Assembly (NCBI RefSeq): GCF_025998815.1
Contig: NZ_AP026678.1
Location: 1 to 64,000, forward strand
DNA length: 64,000 nt
From: Ignavibacterium sp.
Lineage (GTDB): Bacteria > Bacteroidota > Ignavibacteria > Ignavibacteriales > Ignavibacteriaceae
Reading direction: 5' to 3'
This document shows positions 53,150 to 62,311 of this stretch, in pieces. Made by a program: the position numbers and the translations under genes. The notes beneath the pieces are model-generated. The model saw nothing but the letters and a program-made list of their open reading frames with translations. It had not been told where the DNA came from and searched no databases. Within the stretch, counting starts at the first letter, position 1, and every line of letters begins with the position of its first letter.

Positions 53150-54565
53150 ATGTCATTGTTCGATTCTGAATATTCCCAGGAAGATAATTTTGAATCTTCC
53201 GAAAATCTTGAAGAAGAAATAAAAGAGTGTAAAGCAATTTTAGAAAATGGATATATCTATGATTCAATTGAGCGAATTGAAGATTTAATTCAGGACTGTA
53301 TTGATTTCATAAAATTTGAAGATGGACTTTATTTTACTGATAAACTTCTGGAAATCTTTCCGTACAACTCTGAGCTTTGGTTAAAGAAGGGAATTCTTCT
53401 TAATGGATTAATGAAGTTTGAAGAAGCAATTGATTCATTTGAGAAAGCACTTTCATTAAATCCTAATGATACAGAAACACTTGTAGATAAATCGGCTGCA
53501 GAAGAAAATATGGGTCTTTATCAGCAGGCAGAGGAATCCCTTCGACGTGTTTTGGAAATCGACCCTGAAAATGAAGATGCATTTTTTAGTCTTGGACTTC
53601 TGTATCAAAGACAATTCAAATATGCCGAAGCAATACCTTATTTTGAGCGCGCTATAAAAATTGATCCGGATTATATCGAAGTTTATTATGAACTTGGTTT
53701 TTGCTTTGAAGCATTAAATGACTTTGATAAAGCACTCGCAGCTTATGAAAAATTTCTTGACCTCGATCCCTATAATGCAAGTGGTTGGTACAACAAAGGA
53801 ATTATTCTCGTTAAAACCGGAAAGCTTGAAGAAGCAGTCAACTGTTTTGATCTTTCAACTTCCATTCGTGATGATTTTGCAAGTGCGTGGTATAATAAAG
53901 GAAATACTTTAGCTGATTTAGGAAAATATCAACAGTCAATAGAATGCTTTCATAAAGTAATTGAGATTGATCCATTTGATGAAACTGCTTATTACAATCT
54001 TGCAAGTGTTTATGAAGAAATCGGAGAACTTCAACAAGCAGTAAAATATTATTCAAAAGCAATTGAAAGTGATGAAGAATACTTTGAAGCATATCTCGCA
54101 AGAGGTTATTGTTACGATTCGCTTGGGAAATATCAGCTGGCACTAAGAGATTTTAATAAAGCAATCTCAATATCAAGTGATGATCCAGACGCTTGGCGCG
54201 CAAAAGCAGATCTTGAATATTCACTTGGTCATCTTGAAGAATCAATTAAAAGTTATCTGGAAGCTGCCCGGCTTCAGCCGGATGGTTATGACATCTGGTA
54301 TAACCTTGCCGAAACATATTACGAAGCAAATAAATGGCTCAATGCGCTTGAAGCGTATGATCAATGTCTTCGGATAAATCCGAAGGATTCTAATTCAATG
54401 TATTCCAAAGCAAAAATAAATTTTATTCTGCATCGTACTCAGGAAGCAATCGACTGTTTGAAGAAGGCATTCGAAATAAATCCGGATATCAGAAATGAAT
54501 TCGAAAATGAATATCCGGACATTAAAACATCAAAATTGTTCAAAAGACTTTTAGGTGAAATTTAA
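53150..54565 (+). CDS. Tetratricopeptide-repeat protein
   Basis: About 471 aa. An acidic N-terminus (FDSEYSQEDNFESSENLEEE) is followed by about eleven TPR units in tandem from residue ~50 to the C-terminus (for example AIDSFEKALSLNPNDTETL, AIPYFERAIKIDPDYIEVYYELG). There is no signal peptide or membrane segment, so it is a cytoplasmic scaffold; its partner is unknown. ATG at 53150 is chosen because AGGAGAG lies just before it; a TTG 15 nt upstream is in frame. It is followed 17 nt later by aroE and probably co-transcribed. Confidence 0.85.
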   Translation: MSLFDSEYSQEDNFESSENLEEEIKECKAILENGYIYDSIERIEDLIQDCIDFIKFEDGLYFTDKLLEIFPYNSELWLKKGILLNGLMKFEEAIDSFEKALSLNPNDTETLVDKSAAEENMGLYQQAEESLRRVLEIDPENEDAFFSLGLLYQRQFKYAEAIPYFERAIKIDPDYIEVYYELGFCFEALNDFDKALAAYEKFLDLDPYNASGWYNKGIILVKTGKLEEAVNCFDLSTSIRDDFASAWYNKGNTLADLGKYQQSIECFHKVIEIDPFDETAYYNLASVYEEIGELQQAVKYYSKAIESDEEYFEAYLARGYCYDSLGKYQLALRDFNKAISISSDDPDAWRAKADLEYSLGHLEESIKSYLEAARLQPDGYDIWYNLAETYYEANKWLNALEAYDQCLRINPKDSNSMYSKAKINFILHRTQEAIDCLKKAFEINPDIRNEFENEYPDIKTSKLFKRLLGEI

Positions 54566-54582
54566 TTTACCGATGATTTTTT

Positions 54583-55455
54583 ATGAAAGACTCAATGCAT
54601 CTTAAAACTCAACTTGTTGGATTAATCGGCCATCCTATTAAGCATACTTATTCTCCTTTTATTCATAATATTGCTTTTGAACTGACCGGACTTGATTACA
54701 TTTATCTGCCATTTAATGTTGTACCTGCAAATCTGAAGAGCGCTATAAAAGGATTGGTTGCATTAGGTTACAGAGGTTTTAATGTAACGATACCTCACAA
54801 AGTAAAAGTAAAAGAATTTATGTCTAAAGTATCCGAAGAAGCATCATTTGTGGGAGCAATTAATACTGTGTTGATTGAAGAAGGGAAATTGTTCGGTTAC
54901 AATACCGATGTTGCCGGTGCTCTTGAATCATTGTATTCATATCGAAAGGAAATTTCGGATAATGAATGTGTGGTGATTGGAGCAGGTGGCTCAGCGAGAG
55001 CAGTTATTTATACTCTTATCAAACATTTCAGACCTTCAAAAATTCATTTGGTTAACAGAACTGAACAACGAGCAGAAACCCTGAGACAGTTCTTCAAAAC
55101 AAAAATGAAATTTGATGCCTTCACAGTTAATGAACTTATGCCACCTGATATAAAAGATATAATTAAAAATTCAGTTTTGATTGTTAATGCTACTTCTGTT
55201 GGAATGTATCCTGACGAAGATGATGCGGTTCTGACTCAGAAGGATTTGTTTTCAAAACAGCAGATAGTATTTGATTTAGTATATAATCCTGTTCAAACAA
55301 AGTTGCTCAAACTTGCGCAGAGTAACGGTGCAAGAACTGTTGATGGTATAAAAATGCTTGTTAATCAGGCAGCTAAATCCTTTGAAATCTGGACGGGCGA
55401 AAAGATGCCCGTTGAGCAAGTTGAGAAAGCACTTCTTCTTAAGATTAATAAATAG
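54583..55455 (+). CDS. aroE: Shikimate dehydrogenase
   Basis: 290 aa. Substrate-binding motifs LIGHPIKHTYSPFIHN and FNVTIPHKVKV (catalytic Lys), GAINTVL, NTDVAGA, then the NADP domain VVIGAGGSARAVIYTL and the C-terminal DGIKMLVNQAAKSFEIW. It reduces 3-dehydroshikimate to shikimate in aromatic amino-acid synthesis. Normal length. ATG at 54583; a second ATG 12 nt later is in frame. A weak hairpin (55462-55481) follows. Confidence 0.95.
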   Translation: MKDSMHLKTQLVGLIGHPIKHTYSPFIHNIAFELTGLDYIYLPFNVVPANLKSAIKGLVALGYRGFNVTIPHKVKVKEFMSKVSEEASFVGAINTVLIEEGKLFGYNTDVAGALESLYSYRKEISDNECVVIGAGGSARAVIYTLIKHFRPSKIHLVNRTEQRAETLRQFFKTKMKFDAFTVNELMPPDIKDIIKNSVLIVNATSVGMYPDEDDAVLTQKDLFSKQQIVFDLVYNPVQTKLLKLAQSNGARTVDGIKMLVNQAAKSFEIWTGEKMPVEQVEKALLLKINK

Positions 55456-55572
55456 TTCTACTCACTTTAATAACTAAGTGAAACTAAATGTTATAAAGTC
55501 AAGTGGTAAAACTAGTCTTTACTACTAATTCATTATGAACACAAAAAGTCACTAAGAAAAGGATTAATAAAT

Positions 55573-56763
55573 TCAGATTAAATGATTTAGTGTTTTTTTC
55601 AGTCTGTAAACTGCTTCTTTAAGATGATCCATTGAAGTTGCATACGACAATCTAATATATCCTTCCTTGCCAAAAGCACTTCCGGGAACAACTGCAATAT
55701 GAGCTTCGTGAAGTAAGAACATTGCAAAGTCAAATGAACTTTCGATTCTTAATGTTTCGGTGTGATGATTAAAGAAAGTTGAAATGTTTGGGAAAAGATA
55801 AAATGCTCCTTCAGGCTTATAACAACTTACACCGCTAATAGAAATTAACTCATTAAAAATATATTCTCTTCTTTTCCTGAACTCAATTAACATTTCATCA
55901 ATGATATACTGCGGACCGGCAACAGCTTCAATTGCGGCTGATTGTGATATTGATGATGCGTGTGAAGTTGTATGACTCTGAATTTTATTGATTCCATTTA
56001 TAACTGCTTCTGGTCCGGCAGCATAACCAATTCGCCAGCCGGTCATCGCATAGGTTTTTGAAACTCCGTTTACAAGAATTGTTTTCTTTTTGAGATCAGG
56101 ATGCAATGAAGGAAAGCTGACGAAATTAAAATCATCATAAACCATTTTTTCGTAAATCTCATCAGAGAGAATGTAAAAATTATTTTCGAGTGCAACCTCT
56201 GCAATTTCCTGTAATTCTTCTTTGGTGTAGGCCGAACCTGTTGGATTAGATGGATTGCACAGAATAAACATTTTTGTTTTTGGAGTAATTGCTTTTCTTA
56301 ATTGCTCGCCAGTGACTTTAAAACCATTTTTTTCGTCTGTATCAATTATAACAGAAATACCATCTGCCAAATGAACCATTGCGGGATAAGAAACCCAATA
56401 AGGTGCAGGGATGATTACCTCATCACCTGGATTTACTGTTGCAAGTATTGCATTAAAAACACTTTGCTTAGCTCCATTCGAAACAATTATTTCATTAATA
56501 TTATAATCAAGATGATTATCTCGTTTTAGTTTTGCAGCAATTGCTGTTCGCAATTCAACTGTTCCCTGATTTAATGTGTATCTTGTTCGGTTTTCATCAA
56601 TGGCAATTTTGCCTGCATCTTTTATCGGATTTGGTGTATGAAAATCAGGTTCGCCAACACTTAAGTCGATTATATTCACACCCTGAGATTTTAATTTCTT
56701 CGCCTCTGCTGCAACCATCATGGTTGGAGAGGCATCCATATTTTTTACACGATCAGCTATCAC
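55573..56763 (-). CDS. PLP-dependent aspartate-type aminotransferase (class I)
   Basis: 396 aa. Fold-type I signatures: SVGEPDFHTP, NGAKQSVFNAILATVNPGDEV, NPSNPTGSAYT, and the PLP lysine K236 in VNGVSKTYAMTGWRIG. It resembles AspC of subgroup Ib (aspartate/prephenate aminotransferases of Thermus and Rhizobium type). The start is GTG at 56761-56763 with AGGAG upstream. It faces aroE convergently across a 117-bp gap. A related aminotransferase is at 62308. Confidence 0.92.
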   Translation of the reverse strand: MIADRVKNMDASPTMMVAAEAKKLKSQGVNIIDLSVGEPDFHTPNPIKDAGKIAIDENRTRYTLNQGTVELRTAIAAKLKRDNHLDYNINEIIVSNGAKQSVFNAILATVNPGDEVIIPAPYWVSYPAMVHLADGISVIIDTDEKNGFKVTGEQLRKAITPKTKMFILCNPSNPTGSAYTKEELQEIAEVALENNFYILSDEIYEKMVYDDFNFVSFPSLHPDLKKKTILVNGVSKTYAMTGWRIGYAAGPEAVINGINKIQSHTTSHASSISQSAAIEAVAGPQYIIDEMLIEFRKRREYIFNELISISGVSCYKPEGAFYLFPNISTFFNHHTETLRIESSFDFAMFLLHEAHIAVVPGSAFGKEGYIRLSYATSMDHLKEAVYRLKKTLNHLI

Positions 56764-56920
56764 TTTTTGCTCCTGTTTCGGATTAGTTTGGTGAGAAAAA
56801 TTTTATGCAAAGATAAATGCGATAAACCAATTACCAAAAAATTTAATAATAGGAATTATGAAATAAGCAATTTTGCATACTAATAATTACAGATTAAAAA
56901 ATTATCATATACATTTCGCT

Positions 56921-57427
56921 TTAGTTAAGTTTCGGATTCAATGCTTTGGCGACCTCCATCAATTTATTGGTATGCTGAAGAATATCATTTATTTCTTCCT
57001 GCGGAATGTCAACGAATTGTCCCTTAAGTTTCTTTGAAGATTCAAGAACATTTTGACCATCAAAATAAATTTCAACTTCAATGCTTCTTTTGTTTTTAGA
57101 GTTGGGTCCTTCAAAGCCAACTTCTTTTTGAGATAAATAAATTAATTCATCATTCTTGAAAAAATAGAGATTGGTTACTCCGCTCCAATATCCTTTTGCG
57201 AGGTCTTCATAAATATAAATTAAGTCTTTATCATCAAAATAAGCTCTGAAGTTCGAACGGTTTTCTCCCTGAACAAATAGTCCGGTGTACATCTCAGCAT
57301 TATCAGTTTTATTTTTTATTACTTCTACTTCTTGTTTAATAAGTTCTATTTTTTCTTCACGACTCGCACAAGAGTATGCTGTTAATAAAAACAGAAATGA
57401 AACTATGATAGAGAATTTAATGTTCAT
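56921..57427 (-). CDS. Putative lipoprotein of unknown function
   Basis: 168 aa. An N-terminal hydrophobic segment ends in a lipobox-like LTAYSC, followed by a charged helix (SREEKIELIKQEVEVIKNK) that could be coiled coil, then a beta-rich body (FRAYFDDKDLIYIYED; NLYFFKNDELIYLS). No family recognised. Its promoter region is shared with the divergent hydrolase gene (92-nt gap). Confidence 0.68.
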   Translation of the reverse strand: MNIKFSIIVSFLFLLTAYSCASREEKIELIKQEVEVIKNKTDNAEMYTGLFVQGENRSNFRAYFDDKDLIYIYEDLAKGYWSGVTNLYFFKNDELIYLSQKEVGFEGPNSKNKRSIEVEIYFDGQNVLESSKKLKGQFVDIPQEEINDILQHTNKLMEVAKALNPKLN

Positions 57428-57519
57428 CGAATAACCTGTTTATTTTGTTCAAAAATTCTTATTGTTGCGCACAAATATAAAAACACCACATAAATATTAT
57501 TCATTTAAAAGGAGGTCAG

Positions 57520-58356
57520 ATGTACCGATTACTAATTTTCTTATCGTTTATTTTGTTTTCGTCAATCAACTTTGCTCAGGAAAAGTCCTGCTGTCAGGTT
57601 GATGTTTCATTCGCAAGTTTTGGTGAGGATAAATCTTTTCGTGAAGCTCACCAATTACCTAAAGATTTTGTATTGCAGGATGCTAAAGGTAAAATGATTA
57701 AATTCAAAACAGCTGATGGAAAAGAAGCAAATGCTTATTACATCCAGTCACCAAAACCATCAAAAAAATTTGTTTTCGTTTTCCACGAGTGGTGGGGTTT
57801 AAATGATAACATAAAAAGAGAAGCAGACGAATTACAAAAAGAATTAGGTAATGTGAACATAATGGCGCTTGATTTATATGATGGTCAGGTTGCAACTAAA
57901 AGGGAAGATGCTGCAAAACTGATGCAATCAAATGATAAAACTCGTTCGATGGAGATTATTAAAGGTGCAATAAAATTTGCTGGTAAAGATGCTGAGATTG
58001 GAACCATTGGTTGGTGCTTTGGAGGCGGTTGGTCATTACAGGCAAGCATCTTAGCCGGCAAGCAGGGTAAAGCTTGTGTTATTTACTACGGAATAATTGA
58101 AAATACTCCCGAAACATTTAAAGATTTAAACGCACCGGTATTGGGAATTTTTGCTGAGAAAGATGGCTGGATAACGCCTGAAGTTTATGGAAATCTCGAA
58201 AAGAATTTGAAAGCTGCAGGAAAGAAAGTAACTGTTAAAAGTTTTAATGCTGATCACGCTTTTGCAAATCCAAGCAACAGCAATTTTGATGAAAAAGCAA
58301 CTAATGAAGCAAAGGAACTGACACTAAAGTTCTTCAAAGAAAATTTGATGAAATGA
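57520..58356 (+). CDS. Secreted dienelactone-hydrolase-family protein
   Basis: 278 aa. A signal peptide (ends NFAQ) is followed by EKSCCQVDVSF, a vicinal-cysteine segment, then an alpha/beta-hydrolase of the DLH family. The catalytic triad C166 (GWCFGGGW), D215 (EKDGW) and H246 (DHAFANPS) is complete and the EWWGLND loop is typical. Classical DLH is cytoplasmic and opens dienelactone rings; a periplasmic form presumably acts on another ester or lactone. AGGAGG lies ~6 nt before the ATG. Confidence 0.87.
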   Translation: MYRLLIFLSFILFSSINFAQEKSCCQVDVSFASFGEDKSFREAHQLPKDFVLQDAKGKMIKFKTADGKEANAYYIQSPKPSKKFVFVFHEWWGLNDNIKREADELQKELGNVNIMALDLYDGQVATKREDAAKLMQSNDKTRSMEIIKGAIKFAGKDAEIGTIGWCFGGGWSLQASILAGKQGKACVIYYGIIENTPETFKDLNAPVLGIFAEKDGWITPEVYGNLEKNLKAAGKKVTVKSFNADHAFANPSNSNFDEKATNEAKELTLKFFKENLMK

Positions 58357-58363
58357 AAAATGA

Positions 58364-58395
58364 AGTCACGCTGGGTAAAAATACTTAGCGTGACT
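58364..58395. terminator. Bidirectional hairpin between the convergent hydrolase and mscL genes
   Basis: AGTCACGCT (58364-58372) and AGCGTGACT (58387-58395) form a perfect 9-bp stem with a 14-nt loop, between two convergent stop codons. T runs on both sides are short. Confidence 0.7.
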
Positions 58396-58424
58396 TTCGA
58401 ATTTAATTGTTTAAATATTTCTGA

Positions 58425-58826
58425 TTAAGATTTCTTTAACAAATCTCTGATCTCAGTAAGAAGTTTTACATCTGCTGGTGGCTCAGGTGGAGCAGCAGGT
58501 TTTTCTTCTTCTTTCTTTTTCAGAGTGTTCATAGCTTTAATAACCATAAAAATTGCAAAAGCAATTATTATAAAGTCAATCACTGTGTTTATAAACATTC
58601 CGTATTTAAGCATAACAGCTGGTTGATCTCCTTCAGCGGCTTTTAGAGTTAATGCAAGGTCACTGAAATCAACCCCACCAAGCAGCAATCCAATTGGCGG
58701 CATAATTACATCACCGACAAATGATGAAACTATTTTTCCGAACGCACCTCCGATGATTATACCTACTGCCATATCAACAACATTTCCCCTCATTGCAAAT
58801 GCTTTGAATTCCTGTAACATCTTCAT
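58425..58826 (-). CDS. mscL: Large-conductance mechanosensitive channel MscL
   Basis: 133 aa, usual size. TM1 ([26 protein letters not shown]), the periplasmic loop and TM2 ([22 protein letters not shown]), then the cytoplasmic helix and a proline-rich linker ([25 protein letters not shown]). It releases solutes on hypo-osmotic shock. GGAGG lies 8 nt before the ATG at 58826. Confidence 0.97.
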   Translation of the reverse strand: MKMLQEFKAFAMRGNVVDMAVGIIIGGAFGKIVSSFVGDVIMPPIGLLLGGVDFSDLALTLKAAEGDQPAVMLKYGMFINTVIDFIIIAFAIFMVIKAMNTLKKKEEEKPAAPPEPPADVKLLTEIRDLLKKS

Positions 58827-58920
58827 TTCTGAGTCCTCCTTATTTTGGTAATTATGATTTGATTAAGGTACTGAAAAATAGGAAAAAATATTTTAGCAAT
58901 AACATTGTTACAGCTTTGAC

Positions 58921-58963
58921 AAAAAAAAGTTTGTCAGCCCTTCAGGAAAACAGACTGACAAAC
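58921..58963 (-). terminator. Rho-independent terminator of the 58997-60574 gene
   Basis: GTTTGTCAG (58929-58937) and CTGACAAAC (58955-58963) form a 9-bp stem. On the minus strand it is followed by eight T (58921-58928). Confidence 0.85.
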
Positions 58964-58996
58964 TTTATTAGAATATTTTATGTTAAAAATATTTGA

Positions 58997-60574
58997 TTAC
59001 TTCATAAGAACCATTTTCTTCATCGCAGTAAAATTACCTGCCTGAAGTTTATAGAGGTAAACTCCACTCGGCAAATTAGTAGCATTAAAGTTAACACTGT
59101 GATAACCTTTCTCCTGATCTTCATTTACAAGTACAGCTAATTCTTCACCAATAATATTGTGAACAGATAATCTAACCGAAGCTTTTTCTTTCAGAACATA
59201 TCCAATCAAAGTAGTAGGGTTAAACGGATTCGGATAATTCTGTTCAAGAGCAAAGTTATCTATACTTCTTACATCAACTTCAATGACATCTGAAAAATTA
59301 TAAAGGCCATTGAAATCAATTTGCTTTAGTCTGTAATAATATTTGCCTTCAAATGCACTTCGGTCAATGAAGGAATAATTCTGAACCTGAGTTGTTGAAC
59401 CATGTCCCTTGACAAATCCAATAGTTGTAAAATCAGATTTATCTGCGCTTCTCTGAATTTCAAATCCATGATTATTTAATTCAGAAGCTGTGGTCCAAAC
59501 TAACTGAACACCTTCTTTTTCAAGAGATGCTGTGAATGAAGTTAATTCAACAGGTAATGGTGGTCCAGAGAATCTGAGAATTGTGCCTGAATTACCACAA
59601 GCCCAGGCAAAATTAGCTGTAGCATCAATACCATAGAGAGTTTGAGTTGTACCTGTTGAAAGTGCTGTCCAGTTTACACCATCTGAAGAATACCAGCTTG
59701 CACCAGATGAACCTACAGCTAAATAGAGGTTAAAACCAGGGACATTAACAACATATCTGAAAGCAGCACCGGTAACAGGAGTTACAGTCCAGGTTACACC
59801 TCCATCAGTTGTTTTTGCAGTTGTTCCATCCAGACAAACTGCAACACCTTCATTGGCATTAGCAAAAGCCAGATAACTGGAGCCAGCGAACCCTTGTTGT
59901 TGATTAAATCCTGACACCGTCCAGGTATTACCTTTATCTGTTGATTTATAAACTTTGGTAGGATTTGCACTACCATTATAATATGAACTGAACCAAACAG
60001 TGTTTCCAACAACATCAATAGAACCAGCAGCTCCATATTCGCCATTTGTGCTATCAGCCGGCGGAATATTGCTTGCAGGAACTCTTGTCCAGGTATCTCC
60101 ACCATTAGTTGTTACAAGAATTTCCCAATAAGTTGAAGGCCAGGGATCAGGGTCAGCATAACAAACTCCATCATTTGCATTGAAGAAGCGAATGCCGTCA
60201 CTAAAGCCAGCCGGATTGTTATATTGTGCTGTCCAAGTCATACCACCATCAGTAGTTTTCCAGATTGTAAAATCTGCAGAACCACCAACTGTACCTGTAA
60301 CCCAGGCAGTTAAAGAATCAATTGCATCTATTGAATAATTAGTTACTGCTGCATTCGTTGGAGTTTTGACTTCCCAGGTAGTGCCTCCATTAATTGTTCT
60401 GAGAACAACTCCACTTGCACCGCAAGCCCATACAACATTGTCGTCAACAGCTTTAAGCTGTCTGAGTCTTACTGTTGTTCCACTGGTTTGCGCAACCCAT
60501 TGAGAAAATACATCAACAGTAGAAAATAGAACGAGAACAATGAGAACAAATAAAGCAGGAATTTGTTTTTTCAT
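58997..60574 (-). CDS. Secreted YCF48/BNR-like propeller with T9SS sorting domain
   Basis: About 525 aa. The signal peptide (MKKQIPALFVLIVLVLF, ends FSQ) precedes a six- or seven-bladed propeller-like region of YCF48/BNR units (WKTTDGGMTW, VYKSTDKGNTW, AKTTDGGVTW), a fibronectin-like linker (PVELTSFTASLEKEGVQLVW) and a type A sorting domain (YPNPFNPTTLIGYV to KKMVLMK). YCF48-like propellers in plants and cyanobacteria assist photosystem II; here it is a secreted cargo protein. ATG at 60572-60574 has AGGAG 7 nt upstream. Confidence 0.87.
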   Translation of the reverse strand: MKKQIPALFVLIVLVLFSTVDVFSQWVAQTSGTTVRLRQLKAVDDNVVWACGASGVVLRTINGGTTWEVKTPTNAAVTNYSIDAIDSLTAWVTGTVGGSADFTIWKTTDGGMTWTAQYNNPAGFSDGIRFFNANDGVCYADPDPWPSTYWEILVTTNGGDTWTRVPASNIPPADSTNGEYGAAGSIDVVGNTVWFSSYYNGSANPTKVYKSTDKGNTWTVSGFNQQQGFAGSSYLAFANANEGVAVCLDGTTAKTTDGGVTWTVTPVTGAAFRYVVNVPGFNLYLAVGSSGASWYSSDGVNWTALSTGTTQTLYGIDATANFAWACGNSGTILRFSGPPLPVELTSFTASLEKEGVQLVWTTASELNNHGFEIQRSADKSDFTTIGFVKGHGSTTQVQNYSFIDRSAFEGKYYYRLKQIDFNGLYNFSDVIEVDVRSIDNFALEQNYPNPFNPTTLIGYVLKEKASVRLSVHNIIGEELAVLVNEDQEKGYHSVNFNATNLPSGVYLYKLQAGNFTAMKKMVLMK

Positions 60575-60658
60575 AGTATTACTCCTGTTAATATTGATTG
60601 AAGGTGAATTGTTATTTAGTGCCCAAATGGTTCTCATTAAACTTAATAAAATATTTTT

Positions 60659-62311
60659 TCATTTGCCAAGTCTTACAGGACCAGCATTTTTAACTTCTTC
60701 GCTGCAACCATCAGAAAATAATTTAAAGTTCTCAATGAATCTTGCTGCAAGTGCATCATACTTTTTCCAATATTCATCTTTATTTCCCCAACTGCTTGAA
60801 GGATCAAGGACATCTGCGGGAACATCCGGACAAGTCAGTGGAACTTCGAAACCAAATAATTTATCTTTTCTGTATTGAACATTATCGAGTTTACCTTCAA
60901 GGGCTGCATTTAAAAGATTTCTTGTATGACGGATGGAAATTCTTTTCCCAACTCCGAATCTTCCGCCAACCCAACCGGTATTAACCAACCACACGTTTGC
61001 ATTGTGCTTCAGCATTCTTTCCTTTAGCATAGCAGCATATTCGAATGGATGACGTACCATAAATGGTGCTCCAAAGCAAGCGCTGAAAGTTATTTGCGGC
61101 TCGATTCCTAATCCGATTTCTGTGCCTGCGATTTTCGAAGTGTAACCGCTTATAAAATGATATTGTGCCTGTGCCGGATTTAGTCTTGCAATTGGTGGAA
61201 GAACACCCGAAGCATCACAAGTAAGGAAAATAATATTTTTTGGATGCGAACGAACATATCCTTCAGGAACAATGTTTGGAATAAATTCAAGAGGATATGA
61301 AGCTCTTGTGTTTTCTGTAATGTGGTCGTCATCCAAATCAATGTAGCGGCTTGTTAAATCGTAAACTACATTTTCGAGAATTGTACCGAATCGTCTTGTC
61401 GTTGCATAAATTTCAGGTTCGTGTTCTGCAGAAAGGCGAATAACTTTCGCATAACATCCGCCTTCAAAATTAAACACTCCTTGTGAACTCCAGCCGTGTT
61501 CATCATCTCCGATTAATCTTCTCTTAGGATCAGCTGATAGTGTTGTTTTACCAGTTCCGCTCAGACCGAAGAAAAGAGCCACATCACCATCTTTTCCAAC
61601 ATTAGCCGAGCAATGCATCGGTAATACATCTTCAAAAGTCAGAAGGAAATTCAACAGAGTAAAAACTGATTTTTTAATTTCTCCGCCATAAAGCGTATTT
61701 GCAATTACAGCCATTCTTTGCTCAAAGTTAAGAATGATGGCGGTTTCGGTTCTTGTTCCATCAACTGCAGGATCAACTTTAAAGCCTGGTAAGCAAACTA
61801 CAGTAAATTCAGGAACGAATTTTTTTAGTTCGTCACGGTTTTCAGTTGTGATGAACATATTTCTTGCAAATAAACTATGCCATGCTTTTTCCGTAATTAT
61901 TCTTATCGGCATTTTATAATCAGGATCAGCACCCACATAACAATCCTGCACAAACAGTTCTTCACCCTGGCAATATGCCTGAACTCTTCCCATCAATTGA
62001 TTGAACTTTTCAGAACTGAACGGACGATTATAGATTCCCCACCAAATCTTATCATTGGTAGATTGTTCCTGAACAATAAATTTATCTGCTGCAGCTCGTG
62101 CGGTATGTTTACCAGTATGAACAACAATAGGACCCTGTTTAGTAAGTCTTCCTTCATTGCGAAAAATTATTTCTTCGTACAAAGCTTCATCTGGTAAATT
62201 CCAGAAAACTCTATCAAGATCAGTGAAACCCTGATTTTTCAATCTATAATCAGAAGCAAGCTCCATTGCCTGCTTTGTAGCCGGTGTGTTGAATTCTAAA
62301 TATTTACTCAT
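60659..62311 (-). CDS. pckA: Phosphoenolpyruvate carboxykinase (ATP)
   Basis: About 550 aa. It has the kinase-1 motif GLSGTGKTTLSADPKRRLIGDD, the substrate-binding RTETAIILN and YGGEIKKSVFT with the conserved lysines, and the C-terminal NTGWVGGRFGVGKRISI. The ATP form converts oxaloacetate to PEP in gluconeogenesis. ATG at 62309-62311 overlaps the stop of the upstream aminotransferase (ATGA), so the two are co-translated. Confidence 0.96.
   Translation of the reverse strand: MSKYLEFNTPATKQAMELASDYRLKNQGFTDLDRVFWNLPDEALYEEIIFRNEGRLTKQGPIVVHTGKHTARAAADKFIVQEQSTNDKIWWGIYNRPFSSEKFNQLMGRVQAYCQGEELFVQDCYVGADPDYKMPIRIITEKAWHSLFARNMFITTENRDELKKFVPEFTVVCLPGFKVDPAVDGTRTETAIILNFEQRMAVIANTLYGGEIKKSVFTLLNFLLTFEDVLPMHCSANVGKDGDVALFFGLSGTGKTTLSADPKRRLIGDDEHGWSSQGVFNFEGGCYAKVIRLSAEHEPEIYATTRRFGTILENVVYDLTSRYIDLDDDHITENTRASYPLEFIPNIVPEGYVRSHPKNIIFLTCDASGVLPPIARLNPAQAQYHFISGYTSKIAGTEIGLGIEPQITFSACFGAPFMVRHPFEYAAMLKERMLKHNANVWLVNTGWVGGRFGVGKRISIRHTRNLLNAALEGKLDNVQYRKDKLFGFEVPLTCPDVPADVLDPSSSWGNKDEYWKKYDALAARFIENFKLFSDGCSEEVKNAGPVRLGK

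Noticed and set aside
55456-55572. Terminator after aroE
   Set aside because: TCACTT/AAGTGA can pair (55462-55481) but the stem is only 6 bp and AT-rich with no T run.
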